NCBI GenBank assembly: GCA_965243335.1
Contig: OZ251545.1
Span: 3,658,001-3,722,000, forward strand
Length of the DNA: 64,000 bases
Direction: 5' to 3'
DNA from: JAJDXW01 sp965243335
Lineage (GTDB): Bacteria; Pseudomonadota; Gammaproteobacteria; HK1
Both the position numbers and the translations under genes were made by a program. A model generated the notes under the pieces. It was given only the letters and a program-made list of their open reading frames with translations. It did no database searches and was not told where the DNA came from. Below, piece by piece: positions 1-8,419 of the stretch (its first letter is position 1; each line of letters begins with the position of its first letter).

Positions 1-45
1 GTCCCCAGCGACGCGGGACGTGATGAACCTCGAACGCTACGGCGG

Positions 46-150
46 GCAGGGAGCTGACGAGAACGCCGTTTCCGTGGGGTAGAAAATATCTCGGTCCCCG
101 CTCTCCATCCTCTATTTCAATAGCCTACGAACAGCACCCGCGCCTCTCCT
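46..150 (+). repeat. Partial copy of the dispersed repeat
   Basis: This stretch carries the tail of the element seen in full at 6722-7010: an 'aacgccgt..ccgtggggta' block, an A/T-rich 'aaaatatctcg' block, then 'ctctatttcaatagc' and 'acgaacagc'. The rest of the element lies outside the window or is lost. Apart from this, 1-367 shows no supportable gene; the long open frames there follow from the GC bias. Confidence 0.6.
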
Positions 151-367
151 CCGGCGACCCCCCGGGGCCATTCCTTGTTCGCCGCGCCATCCGGGAGAAA
201 CGCGGTCGCCGCCCGGATCCCGACCCCATCGCTCGGAAAGTGGCCTTTCGTCATGCCTCCCGGGCGCCCTCGACGGCCCGATTCAGGCTCCGCGGCGAAC
301 AGGGAATGGCCCTGGGCGAGCCCGGGAGGAAACGGATCCGGGACGAGATGCGGCGGCCGGACCCGCC

Positions 368-2917
368 TCAGCGGGGGAGGTAGCGCGGCAGGACCGCCCA
401 CCCCGGGCGTGCGGCCCCCGCTCGCACGAGGCGTTCGACCTCCGCTTCGGTGTGCCCCGCCTCGGCCAGCACCTCGGCGGTGTGGGCGCCGGGGAAGGGG
501 GCGGGGGGCAGATGCCGCACCGGCGACGCGGCGGGGCGGATCCACGTCGGCATGGGGAGGGTGGTGGGATGGCCCGAGGGATGGGGGCCGCGGAAGAGGC
601 GCAGGGAGCCGCTGCTCATCCAGTTGGAGCGCTGGTCCGTGCTCTCCGTGGTCCGGTCGGCGCGGATCTCGGCGAGGGTCCGGAGGGGGGCCGCCCCGGC
701 CCCCGGGAGCCCCGCGAGCCGCGCCTGAAGCTCGCGCACGGTGAGGGCCCGCACCGCCTCTTCGATCGCCCCCTCAGCATCGTCCGCCGCGCCGACCGCG
801 CGGGCGAGCCGGGCCCCGTCCCCGGGACGGCAGCCGACGAAGGCCCATCCGTCCGCCGCCTCGTAGATCCGCTGCCCGGGGCCGTCGCCCAGCGCCCGCT
901 GGCCGGAGGGCTCCGACCCCGGGCCGCCGCCCTTCCAGGCCGCCATGTGGGGGAACTGGACGAGCTGCGCGCCCATCGCGAGCGAGGTGCGCACGTAGCT
1001 TCCGCCGCGGCCGCGGGCCCGCGCGAGGAGGGCCTGCGAGATGCCGGCCGCCGCCGAGAACCCGGTGACGTAGTCGACGCACGAGGCGATGGCGTGCAGG
1101 GCCGGCTTCTCCGGGCCGCCGCCGTAGCGGGCCATGATCCCGGTGGACGCCTGGAGCACGGGGTCGAAGGACGGGTCGCCGTCGTAGGGGCCGGGCTCGC
1201 TCCCCGTCCACGCGCCGATCTGGCAGGAGACGATCTCGGGGTTGATGGCCGCGAGCTGGTCGTGGGCGATGCCGAGCGAGCGCGCCGAACGGTCGAGGAA
1301 GTTGTGGAGGACCACGTCCGCCCCCTCGACGAGGCGCGCGAGGGCCGCCTTCCCCGCCTCGGTCTTGAGGTCGAGGACGAGGGCGCGCTTGCCCTGGTTC
1401 ACGTCCACCCCGAACCACATGGTCGCGAACGGCCCCGCCAGGGGCACCGGGGGATCGATGCGGACGACGTCCGCCCCGTGCTCCGCGAGGGTTCGTCCGG
1501 CGGCGGGGCCGGCGACGATGTTCGAGAAGTCGAGCACCCGGACCCCTTCGAGGAGTCCTCCGGCCCGCGCGTCCGGGTCCGCCGCCCCGGATACCGCCCC
1601 GGGCGCGGGCGCCGCCCCGCTCGCCGGGCGGTCGAGCGGGGGCGCCGTCCATTCGAAGGCGCCCTCGCCGGCGGTCCTCCCCGCCCGGAGCGCGGGCGAA
1701 CGCACCGCCCCGCCCTCGATCGAGAGGAACCGCCCTGGCTGGCGCACCGGGCCGCGCCCGGGGCAGTCGAGGTCGGTCGTGACCCCCGCCGTCCGCAGGG
1801 CCGGGTCGGCCAGCCATTCGGCGCTCGTGCGGACCATCGCCGCCGGCACGTTGGCCTCGCGCAGCCGCGCCTCCCACTCCGCAGCGGGGCGGGCCTTCGC
1901 GGCGGCCGCGATGAGGCCGATGAGGCGCTCGCGCCACGCCGGGGTCAGGCTCGCGCCCTTGTTGACGTTGTTGCCCGCGTCGTGCTCCACGTAGGGGGTC
2001 TCGCTGACCATGCCCTCCGCGATGACCTGGTCGTACACCCCGAGGACCTGGAGGAAGGCGCGGTTCTGGTAGACGTGGTCGGGGGCGCAGACGAAGAGGA
2101 TCCGGCCGTCCGCGCACTCGTAGAAGTTGATCGTCGGGTTGGCGTGGCCGCGCACGTACTCCGCCACCTGGGCGACGTGCTCCTCGGTCAGGCGGCCGCG
2201 GAGCGCGCGCAGGGCGGGGAAGAGGAGGTCCAGCACCGCGTTGTCGATCGTCGGGAAGTTGTAGCGCGAGGGCTGCCCCTCGATCCTGCAGGCGAGGAGG
2301 GCCATCGCGGCCATCACGCAGTCGGCGAGCGGCGCCTCGACGTGCTGCCCGCGGCCGGTGCGCTGGCGGTGGTAGAGCCCGAGGGAGGCGGCGAGGGAGC
2401 CGAGCACCCCGCCGTAGGCCGAGGCCATGGGGATGGCGGAATAGACGGGCGCGCCGAGGAGGGCGCCGAGCGGGCTGATGTTGGTGTAGACGCCGACGGA
2501 GCCGTCGATGACCCCCTCCCAGGCGGGGACGCTCCGCAGCGGGTCGCCCTCCGCGAAGCCGGGGAGGGAGACGTAGACGAGCCCCCGGCGCGGGCCGTCG
2601 AGCCCGGCGTAGTCGAGCCCGAGCGCGGCGGCGGCCCCCGGGCGCATGTTCTCCAGCACCACGTCGGCTTCCGCCGCCCGCGCCCGGCAGGCGCTCCGCG
2701 CCGCCTCGTCCCGGAGGTCGATCTCGACGAGGCGCTTGCCGCGGTCCAGCAGGGGGTCGGCGGCGTGGGACTCGCGTCCGGGCCGCACGATCTCGACCAC
2801 GTCCGCCCCCTGGTCGGCGAGCAGCATCGCGGCCACCCGGCCGGGCCAGCGAGTGCCGAGATTGATCACGCGCACCGACGCGAGCGGCGCGCCCGGTTCC
2901 TTTCGAGGAGTCGTCAT
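368..2917 (-). CDS. Double-domain CaiB/BaiF family CoA-transferase
   Basis: A predicted 849-aa class III CoA-transferase that moves CoA between carboxylic acids in the cytoplasm. Family members are usually about 400 aa; this one has two copies. Domain 1 begins near residue 10 (SVRVINLGTRWPG, then LLADQGADVVEI). Domain 2 begins near residue 455 (GVRVLDFSNIVAGPAAGRTL, then LAEHGADVVRID and NFLDRSARSLGI). Both carry the N-terminal Rossmann-like signature of the family. The start is the ATG at 2917, which has a GGGAGG Shine-Dalgarno; the frame stays open far upstream only because of high GC. Fused CaiB pairs are known, and one half is often catalytically degenerate; which half is active here cannot be read off. 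The substrate is unknown. The next gene upstream is the nitrile hydratase-like operon on the same strand. Confidence 0.88.
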   Translation of the reverse strand: MTTPRKEPGAPLASVRVINLGTRWPGRVAAMLLADQGADVVEIVRPGRESHAADPLLDRGKRLVEIDLRDEAARSACRARAAEADVVLENMRPGAAAALGLDYAGLDGPRRGLVYVSLPGFAEGDPLRSVPAWEGVIDGSVGVYTNISPLGALLGAPVYSAIPMASAYGGVLGSLAASLGLYHRQRTGRGQHVEAPLADCVMAAMALLACRIEGQPSRYNFPTIDNAVLDLLFPALRALRGRLTEEHVAQVAEYVRGHANPTINFYECADGRILFVCAPDHVYQNRAFLQVLGVYDQVIAEGMVSETPYVEHDAGNNVNKGASLTPAWRERLIGLIAAAAKARPAAEWEARLREANVPAAMVRTSAEWLADPALRTAGVTTDLDCPGRGPVRQPGRFLSIEGGAVRSPALRAGRTAGEGAFEWTAPPLDRPASGAAPAPGAVSGAADPDARAGGLLEGVRVLDFSNIVAGPAAGRTLAEHGADVVRIDPPVPLAGPFATMWFGVDVNQGKRALVLDLKTEAGKAALARLVEGADVVLHNFLDRSARSLGIAHDQLAAINPEIVSCQIGAWTGSEPGPYDGDPSFDPVLQASTGIMARYGGGPEKPALHAIASCVDYVTGFSAAAGISQALLARARGRGGSYVRTSLAMGAQLVQFPHMAAWKGGGPGSEPSGQRALGDGPGQRIYEAADGWAFVGCRPGDGARLARAVGAADDAEGAIEEAVRALTVRELQARLAGLPGAGAAPLRTLAEIRADRTTESTDQRSNWMSSGSLRLFRGPHPSGHPTTLPMPTWIRPAASPVRHLPPAPFPGAHTAEVLAEAGHTEAEVERLVRAGAARPGWAVLPRYLPR

Positions 2918-3144
2918 GTCCACCCTCCCAAGGTCGAGCCGGGGCCGGTCCGGCTGAGCCGCCATGCGGGGCTGATGCGGTGCGTGGGGCGGGCCGCTTC
3001 GGCGCCACCGGAACGGAGCCGATTGTAGCCGTGGCCGCGGGAGGTCGGCGAAGGAGGGAAGAAGCCACGGGGAGCGGCCCCCGGGCGAGGCGTCGCAGGG
3101 CGGGCGGGGCGGGGTCCCGGCCGTCCCCGAGCGCCGGCGGCGGA

Positions 3145-3834
3145 TCAGCCGGCGCGCGGCACGGTCACGCCGATGAGGGTGTCCCGGGTCACGAGCTTCG
3201 CCAAGTCCTCCTCGCTCATGCCGCTCGTCCCCGCGGGCCTCATCGGCAGGACGAGATAGCGCATGTCGGCCGTGCTGTCGTGGACCCGGATGCTCACGTC
3301 GGGGGCGATCTCGGTCCCGAACTCGGCCAGCACCGCGCGCGGCTCGCGCACCGCCCGGCTCCGGTAGCTCCTCGACTTGTACCAGTCGGGAGGGATCCCG
3401 AGGAGGAACCGCGGATAGCACGAGCACAGGGTGCACACCACCAGGTTGTGGGTCTCCGGCGTGTTCTCCATTACGAGGATCGGGATGGGCCCGACGTCCA
3501 TCCCGAGCTCCGCCGCGGCGCTCTTCGAGTCGGCGGCGAGGCGTTCGCGAAAGCCGTCGTCCACCCACGCCCGGGCCACCAGCGCGCTTCCCCGCGCCGG
3601 GCCGAGGGTATCCATGTGCTCGATCTGGGCCCGCATCTCGTCGGCGGTGAAGACCCCCTTCTCGATGAGGAGGCTGGTCACCGCCATCTGCATCAACTGG
3701 TGGCGGGTGAACGGGGTGTCTTCGAGGTCGGGCTGGGGGGGATGATGGTGGGTCGGGTCCACGTCGTATCCGCCGTGGCCATGCGTATGGGCGTGGCCGT
3801 GTCCGGGGTCTACCGAAGGTTCGTGGTCGTTCAT
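3145..3834 (-). CDS. Cobalt-type nitrile hydratase alpha / thiocyanate hydrolase gamma subunit
   Basis: A 229-aa catalytic subunit of the nitrile hydratase family, which hydrates nitriles to amides or thiocyanate to carbonyl sulfide. Residues 134-139 read CTLCSC, the metal-binding claw; Thr rather than Ser at the second position is the cobalt-type signature. The following PPDWYKSRSYRSRAVREPR resembles thiocyanate hydrolase gamma as much as nitrile hydratase alpha. Residues 12-31 are unusually His-rich (GHGHAHTHGHGG, then HHH), perhaps helping metal loading, since no separate activator gene is seen. It is last in a three-gene operon whose order matches scnB-scnA-scnC, and its ATG overlaps the previous stop (ATGA). 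The true substrate is undecided. Confidence 0.88.
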   Translation of the reverse strand: MNDHEPSVDPGHGHAHTHGHGGYDVDPTHHHPPQPDLEDTPFTRHQLMQMAVTSLLIEKGVFTADEMRAQIEHMDTLGPARGSALVARAWVDDGFRERLAADSKSAAAELGMDVGPIPILVMENTPETHNLVVCTLCSCYPRFLLGIPPDWYKSRSYRSRAVREPRAVLAEFGTEIAPDVSIRVHDSTADMRYLVLPMRPAGTSGMSEEDLAKLVTRDTLIGVTVPRAG

Positions 3835-4139
3835 TTCGCGTCTCCCGGGTCCGGCTCGAGCCAGTGTTCGTAGATCTCGATCTCTACGCGGTCCTGCTCG
3901 CTTCCTTCGTAGTCCGGCCAGAGCGCCCGGCTCGCGAAACGGACCCGGTACAGCGTCCGGTGCTCCGCATCCCGGTTCCCGTAGGCGAGCTGTTCGGGGT
4001 TGCGGTACCGTCCGCAGATCCGCTCGACCTCGCCGGGCTTGCCGCGGCAATACCAGGGGGTCCGCACGTGTCCGGGGGGAAAGCGGCCGAGTACCCGCAC
4101 CCGGTCGCCCGGCGCGAATTCGGGAACGGGCTCGCTCAT
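3831..4139 (-). CDS. Nitrile hydratase beta C-terminal half / thiocyanate hydrolase alpha-like
   Basis: A 102-aa protein corresponding to the SH3-like C-terminal half of a nitrile hydratase beta subunit (about 220 aa when unsplit). Recognisable features are FAPGDRVRVLGRFPPGHVRTP near residues 8-28, the YCRGKPGEVERICG barrel strand, and LYRVRFASRALW with the ending EIYEHWLE. In nitrile hydratases this domain packs on the alpha subunit and shapes the active-site entrance. The ATG at 4139 overlaps the stop of the upstream gene (ATGA), and the stop overlaps the ATG of the alpha subunit, so the three proteins are translationally coupled. A separate gene for this half is the arrangement of thiocyanate hydrolase. 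Confidence 0.85.
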   Translation of the reverse strand: MSEPVPEFAPGDRVRVLGRFPPGHVRTPWYCRGKPGEVERICGRYRNPEQLAYGNRDAEHRTLYRVRFASRALWPDYEGSEQDRVEIEIYEHWLEPDPGDAK

Positions 4140-4453
4140 GGCAATTCCTGGCGGGCGCCCGCCTCGATCTCGGCCATGCGCTCGCCCAGCTCGCCTACCT
4201 CGATGACCTGTTTCTCGAGCAGGATGTTGGTCATCGACGCCATCCACCGTTCGTAGTAGCCGTAGCGGTCGTAGGCGTCGGCCCCCAGCTCCTCGATGCC
4301 CCGCCGAAGCTCGTCCACGAGAAGCAGCTTCCGCTTCCCGAGGAGAACCATGAGGGCGTCCACTCTCTTCTCCCAGGGAGCCTTCCCGTGATCCTCCCTG
4401 ACGACGAGCCCGGCCCCGAGTCCGCCCATGTCGTGATGGCGTCTTTCGGTCAT
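4136..4453 (-). CDS. Nitrile hydratase beta N-terminal half / thiocyanate hydrolase beta-like
   Basis: A 105-aa protein matching the N-terminal half of nitrile hydratase beta: HHDMGGLGAG (usual HDxGG start), the WEKRVDAL segment, then ELRRGIEELGADAYDRYGYY and ERWMASMTNILLEKQVI. The C-terminal half is the next gene. It is first in the operon; the ATG at 4453 follows a GAGG-containing Shine-Dalgarno. The split lies where Thiobacillus thioparus ScnB and ScnA are separate polypeptides, which is why thiocyanate hydrolase is the main alternative to nitrile hydratase. Function beyond the family is inference. Confidence 0.85.
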   Translation of the reverse strand: MTERRHHDMGGLGAGLVVREDHGKAPWEKRVDALMVLLGKRKLLLVDELRRGIEELGADAYDRYGYYERWMASMTNILLEKQVIEVGELGERMAEIEAGARQELP

Positions 4454-4927
4454 GACGGGATCCTCAACCGGGCCATTGTGCGCGGCTCGACGCGCCGCGT
4501 CCATGCCATGCGATGCCGAGCACGAGGCGCGTGCGGTGGATATCTCGCCAGGAACGCCACTCGCGAACCCTCCAGGGTACGGCGCGTCCCGCGGACGGCG
4601 CCTCCTGCGGACAGCGCGTCCTTCAGGACGCGGGCGCTCCGACGGCATTTCCGTTCACGGCCGATTCGCCCCTGCCCGCCTCCCCGATCAAGAGCTTGCG
4701 GACCGCAGACGGGGCCTGGCCGCACGCCTGCCCCGCCGCTGCCGACAGGACCGGGGGCACGGCCGGCCCGTGCCGCCACCGGGAGGCAGCAGGCCGCCGC
4801 CGCCGCGACCATGCACGGCGCGAACCGATGCCGAGCTTCCCGCGCCTTTCGCCCGGCTTGCGAGCCGGACATCCCGTTCGCAACGGCTTCCAGGCGCGCC
4901 CGGGTCCGGGCGCACCCGGCGGCCGGC
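4454..4927. other. Intergenic region with a GC-rich hairpin
   Basis: This 474-bp spacer has no supportable gene; open frames on both strands lack family features and good ribosome sites. It holds a perfect 7-bp stem with a 4-nt loop at 4615-4632 (CGCGTCC TTCA GGACGCG) without a following T-run. It is downstream of the H-NS gene and upstream of the hydratase operon, so the operon promoter should lie here, but no convincing -35/-10 pair was found. Confidence 0.4.
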
Positions 4928-5293
4928 TCAGGCCGAGGCGTGGATCTGGTACATGGGAATCGACTTGAACGCCGCCATCTCGATCCCGCGCTCGCTCAGG
5001 ATTTCCTGCACCCACTTCGGGGAACGGCCGATGCCGGTCCAGGTCTCGTCGGGGTTCTGCGGGTTGCGGAACTTGGGGGGCATCTTCCGGCGGCGGCGGC
5101 CGCCGGAGGCGGAGTTTCCGAGCTCGGGAAAGATGTCGCCCATCTTGTAGCCTTCCGCCGTCACCCGGCGTTCGAGCTCGGCCCGCAGGTCCTGGCGGCG
5201 GCGCTTTTCCCGCGATGCCATCTCGGTCTGCACTTTGCCTACCAACTCGCTGAGCTGGTCGACGTTGAGCCCCTTGAGGTCGATTTGGTCCAC
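4928..5293 (-). CDS. H-NS family nucleoid-associated protein
   Basis: A 121-aa DNA-binding, xenogeneic-silencer type protein. Residues 5-55 form a charged helical oligomerisation segment (LNVDQLSELVGKVQTEMAS). The C-terminal DNA-binding motif reads NPQNPDETWTGIGRSPKW, matching the family pattern of an aromatic residue, G-R-G/I-G-R and P-K-W. A basic GGRRRRK patch lies between the two parts. The start is the GTG at 5293, chosen because AGGAGC stands 7 nt upstream; a longer frame adds proline/glycine-rich sequence unlike the family. H-NS proteins occur in proteobacteria, so this is the best taxonomic marker here. It could silence the lower-GC islands in this window, which is inference. Confidence 0.88.
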   Translation of the reverse strand: MDQIDLKGLNVDQLSELVGKVQTEMASREKRRRQDLRAELERRVTAEGYKMGDIFPELGNSASGGRRRRKMPPKFRNPQNPDETWTGIGRSPKWVQEILSERGIEMAAFKSIPMYQIHASA

Positions 5294-5442
5294 TGCGTTT
5301 GCTCCTGTAGATAATTGGCACTGGCCGCCTGTCTTCCATGCCGCCCCCGGTACGGGCGGCGGGCCGTATGTTCCCGTTCCCCTCGCGGCGCCGGCAGACG
5401 GCTCCACGGAGGCGTGCGGATTCTGTCAAACGTCCGTTCGGA

Positions 5443-5472
5443 AGTCTACCCTGCTTTCTTCGACCGTGTAAA
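5443..5472 (-). promoter_or_regulatory. Candidate promoter for the H-NS gene
   Basis: On the minus strand, TTTACA (5472-5467) and TAGACT (5448-5443) are 18 nt apart, close to sigma-70 consensus. It would give a leader of about 145 nt before the GTG at 5293. Nothing else in the 5294-5612 spacer looks like a gene. Confidence 0.3.
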
Positions 5473-5612
5473 CGGCCGGGGGTCGAAGAGGGATGCACGA
5501 TTCCGCCCCCCTGTCAATCCGCCCCGCGCAACGGGGTTCCGCGTTGCAATTACATGCCGACCCCGGGCTTCGCCGGCCGAACCGGCACGACGCTCGACGC
5601 GCGCCGCGCGCG

Positions 5613-6647
5613 CTATTCCCGTCCGGTCACGAGCTCGAGCACGTCGCGGTCCGCCACCCGGTAGCCGCGCCCCACCTGCCGGCCGTTCGCGGCCGCATTG
5701 CGCCATAGCCGGCCGAACTTGAGGCTGTCCGCGATCTCCTGGTGGACCATGCGCGCCACGTCGTACACCGTATCGCCGCGGCGCACCGTGAACGGCTGGC
5801 CGAAGTCGGGGGGCCGCCCGGGGGCCTTGGTGTAGACGCGCACGACCTCGAGCGCCTCGAACAGCCACCGGGCAAGGGCCTCGAGGCCGGCGCCGCTCCG
5901 GGCCGAGACCGCCATCGCGGGATACCGGATCTCCATGAGCTCCTGCAGGACCTCGACCTCCTCCGCCACATTCGCGAGCCCGTCGGCCCGGGCCGCGACG
6001 AGGGCGGCGGGCAACCGGATGGCGAACGGGTCCTCGATCTCTTCGCCGTCCTCCGCCTCCCGGTCCGGGGCGCGCTCCCACTCCGGGACGAGGGTGATCC
6101 GGCGCGCCGCGAGCGCCGACATGAGGCCGGCCAACCGGTCCAGGCAGTCGGACGCCCCGACGTCCACCACGATCAGGGCCGCGTCGGCCGGCTGGAGCGC
6201 GTTCACGATCCACGGCACGACGTACTCGTCCGTGATCGGGGGAAGATCGACGAGCTGCAGGTTCACGTCCTCGTAGGGGAGCATTCCCGGCTGGGGAAAC
6301 TGGGTCGTGAACGGATACGGGCCGGCTTCGGCCCGGGAGCGGGTCAGCCGGTCGTGCAGGGTGGACTTGCCGGAGTTGGGCGGGCCGAGCAGGGCGATCT
6401 GGGCCGCTCCCTCGGGCCGCACCACGTGGCTCGGGCCCGAGCGTGCGCCGCCCTTGCGCCCGGCCGCCAGCTCCTCGGTGAGCTGCTTGATGCGGGTCTT
6501 GATGTCGGCCTGGAGGTGCTCGGTCCCCTTGTGCTTGGGGATGGCCCGGAGCATCTCCCGCAGCCGTTCGAGGCGTTCCTTCGGCTCGCTCGCCTGGCGG
6601 AACGCGGCTTCGGCGGCCTTGTATTCCGGGCTCAGGTTGGCGGGCAT
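5613..6647 (-). CDS. DRG/Obg-like GTPase with C-terminal TGS domain
   Basis: A 344-aa GTPase of the DRG type. Residues 10-65 are a helical, charged N-terminus (KERLERLREMLRAIPKHKG). The G1 loop GPPNSGKST is at residues 88-96 and the switch-region sequence YPFTTQFPQPGML follows. The G3 motif reads DLPPIT rather than the usual DLPG or DTPG, an unusual substitution at the catalytic glycine. A TGS domain ends the protein (VYTKAPGRPPDFGQPFTV to RVADRDVLELV). DRG proteins act with ribosomes and translation factors in eukaryotes and archaea; bacterial members are less studied. The ATG at 6647 was chosen as the family start. Confidence 0.82.
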   Translation of the reverse strand: MPANLSPEYKAAEAAFRQASEPKERLERLREMLRAIPKHKGTEHLQADIKTRIKQLTEELAAGRKGGARSGPSHVVRPEGAAQIALLGPPNSGKSTLHDRLTRSRAEAGPYPFTTQFPQPGMLPYEDVNLQLVDLPPITDEYVVPWIVNALQPADAALIVVDVGASDCLDRLAGLMSALAARRITLVPEWERAPDREAEDGEEIEDPFAIRLPAALVAARADGLANVAEEVEVLQELMEIRYPAMAVSARSGAGLEALARWLFEALEVVRVYTKAPGRPPDFGQPFTVRRGDTVYDVARMVHQEIADSLKFGRLWRNAAANGRQVGRGYRVADRDVLELVTGRE

Positions 6648-6721
6648 CGGCGCCTGGCTTGGGTACGGACGGTGACCGGGAGGGGGAGATTCGCGCATCC
6701 GCCCCCGAAGGTCAAAGGCGA

Positions 6722-7010
6722 GGCATGTGCGAGGCATGTACGTGTGGGGTTCTTCGCCAATGGCGAACGCCCCTGGGTACGCCGGCGTCCCGCCGGCAGG
6801 TCCGTTCCCGTGGCGCTTCGCCCTTCCCGGGCCGGCGAGACGCCGGCGTACCCAGGAATGGGGCGCCCAGGTACGACCCGCCGCGGGGTGAAATCTTCCC
6901 AAAGGCCCCTCGAACCGACCCCAAACCGGGGAACAACGCCGTCCCCGTGGGGTAAAAATATCTCGAACTCTCCTATCTATCTTCTATATCAATAAGTTAT
7001 GAACAGCGCA
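6722..7010 (+). repeat. Full copy of a ~290-bp dispersed repeat
   Basis: The element starts 'gcatgtgcgag' and contains 'cgccaatggcgaacgccc' and inverted 'gggtacgccggcg' / 'cgccggcgtaccc' arms (about 6775-6862). It then has 'ggtacgacccgc', 'tgaaatcttcccaaaggcc', 'cctcgaaccgaccccaaacc' and a 'ccgtggggtaaaaatatctcg' tail that ends near 'tatatcaataagttatgaacagc'. An inverted near-complete copy is at 53190-53485. It fills the spacer between the GTPase and the ArgE-like gene. No transposase is encoded, so it behaves like a non-autonomous element. Confidence 0.75.
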
Positions 7011-7177
7011 CATGCCTCGAAGGCGCGGGGCGCGCCAAGGGTGCGCCCCGCTCGCCCGCGCCGTTCGTTTACCATCCCGGGGGCGGCGACGGCGCGCCGC
7101 GCTCGCGCGGGGGCCGGGCGGGAGGCCCGCGCGCCGGCTGCGAGACGGGCGTGACACGGGACGAGGAGGCAAGGTCG

Positions 7178-8338
7178 ATGCGGTACTCGGCGATCGAGAT
7201 GATCGAGAAGCTGGTCGGGTTCCCGACCGTGTCGCGGGATTCGAACCTCGACCTCGTCGAGTTCGTGCGGAGCTACCTCGCGGAGCACGGGGTCGAGAGC
7301 CGGGTGGTCCCGAACCCCGAGGGCACGAAGGCGAACCTGTACGCGACGGTCGGACCCGACGCGCCGGGCGGGGTGGTGCTCTCCGGGCATACCGACGTCG
7401 TCCCGGTGGACGGGCAGCCGTGGGACACCGACCCGTTCACGGTGGTCGAGCGGGGCGGGCGGCTCTACGGCCGCGGGACCTGCGACATGAAGAGCTTCAG
7501 CGCCTGTGGTCTCGCCCTCGTCCCCGAGATGGCGGCGGCGGGCCTCAAGCGGCCCATCCACTTCGCCCTGTCCTACGACGAGGAGGTCGGCTGCCGCGGG
7601 GCCCCGTCGATGATCGCCGAGCTGGTCGAGCGCCTGCCCGCCCCGCGCGCGGTCATCGTGGGAGAGCCTACCGACATGCGGCTCGTCAACGCGCACAAGG
7701 GGATGAACGGGTACGACACGGTCGTGACCGGCTACGAGGCCCATTCGAGCCAGACCCACCGCGGGGTGAGCGCGGTGATGACCGCGGCCCGGCTCATCCA
7801 CTTCATCGACGCGATGGCCCGCGAGTGCGCGAGCCGTCCGAAGCCGGAGTCCGGCTTCATGCCCCCCTACACCACGCTCCACGTGGGGATGGTGGAGGGC
7901 GGCACGGCGGCGAACATCATCTCGCGCGAATGCCGGTTCGTCTGGGACCTCCGCAACATGCCGGACGACGACCCGCAGGCCTACCTCGATCGCTTCGAAG
8001 CGTACTGCCGCGACGAGGTGCTGCCCGAGATGCGCCGGGTCGCCCCCGAGGCGGACGTCGTGACCACGGAGCGCTTCAGCAGCCCGGGGCTTCGAGCCGA
8101 GCCGGGGAGCGCCGCCGACCAGCTCGTGCGGGCGCTCACCGGCGACAACGACACCGGGGTCGCCTCCTACGGAACGGAGGCCGGGCAGTTCCAGGAGGCG
8201 GGGTTCTCCACCATCATCTGCGGGCCGGGCTCCATCGACCAGGCCCACCAGCCGAACGAGTACATCGAGCGCTCGCAGGTCGACCTCTGCCTCTCGACCC
8301 TGCGGCGGCTCATCGCGCTCCAGGCGGCGGACGCCTGA
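7178..8338 (+). CDS. ArgE-like M20 metallopeptidase (acetylornithine deacetylase family)
   Basis: A 386-aa M20-family deacylase. The metal-binding signature is SGHTDVVPVDGQPW with its His and Asp ligands, followed by GRGTCDMKSF, the catalytic Glu pair in YDEEVGCRGA and GEPTDM. The dimerisation domain includes AHSSQTHRGVSA, and the last ligand region is near the C-terminal ISRECRF to QAHQPNEY. The length fits acetylornithine deacetylase (about 385 aa). It hydrolyses N-acyl amino acids, with N-acetylornithine the classic substrate; no other arginine gene is near, so a different N-acyl substrate is possible. The ATG at 7178 has GAGGAGG upstream. Confidence 0.88.
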   Translation: MRYSAIEMIEKLVGFPTVSRDSNLDLVEFVRSYLAEHGVESRVVPNPEGTKANLYATVGPDAPGGVVLSGHTDVVPVDGQPWDTDPFTVVERGGRLYGRGTCDMKSFSACGLALVPEMAAAGLKRPIHFALSYDEEVGCRGAPSMIAELVERLPAPRAVIVGEPTDMRLVNAHKGMNGYDTVVTGYEAHSSQTHRGVSAVMTAARLIHFIDAMARECASRPKPESGFMPPYTTLHVGMVEGGTAANIISRECRFVWDLRNMPDDDPQAYLDRFEAYCRDEVLPEMRRVAPEADVVTTERFSSPGLRAEPGSAADQLVRALTGDNDTGVASYGTEAGQFQEAGFSTIICGPGSIDQAHQPNEYIERSQVDLCLSTLRRLIALQAADA

Positions 8339-8419
8339 GCCGGGCGGCGCGCCTGCGCCGGCCCGCGGATGGATACAATCGGCCCCGGTCGAGGAACACG
8401 GGCCGGAGGAGACCATCGC

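Noticed and set aside
452..3028. Very long open frame on the plus strand opposite the CoA-transferase
   Set aside because: It is antisense to a well-supported gene and has no family features. Long antisense frames are expected at this GC content; the same holds for the long frames opposite 15813-19337, 32395-35310, 45232-48765 and others.
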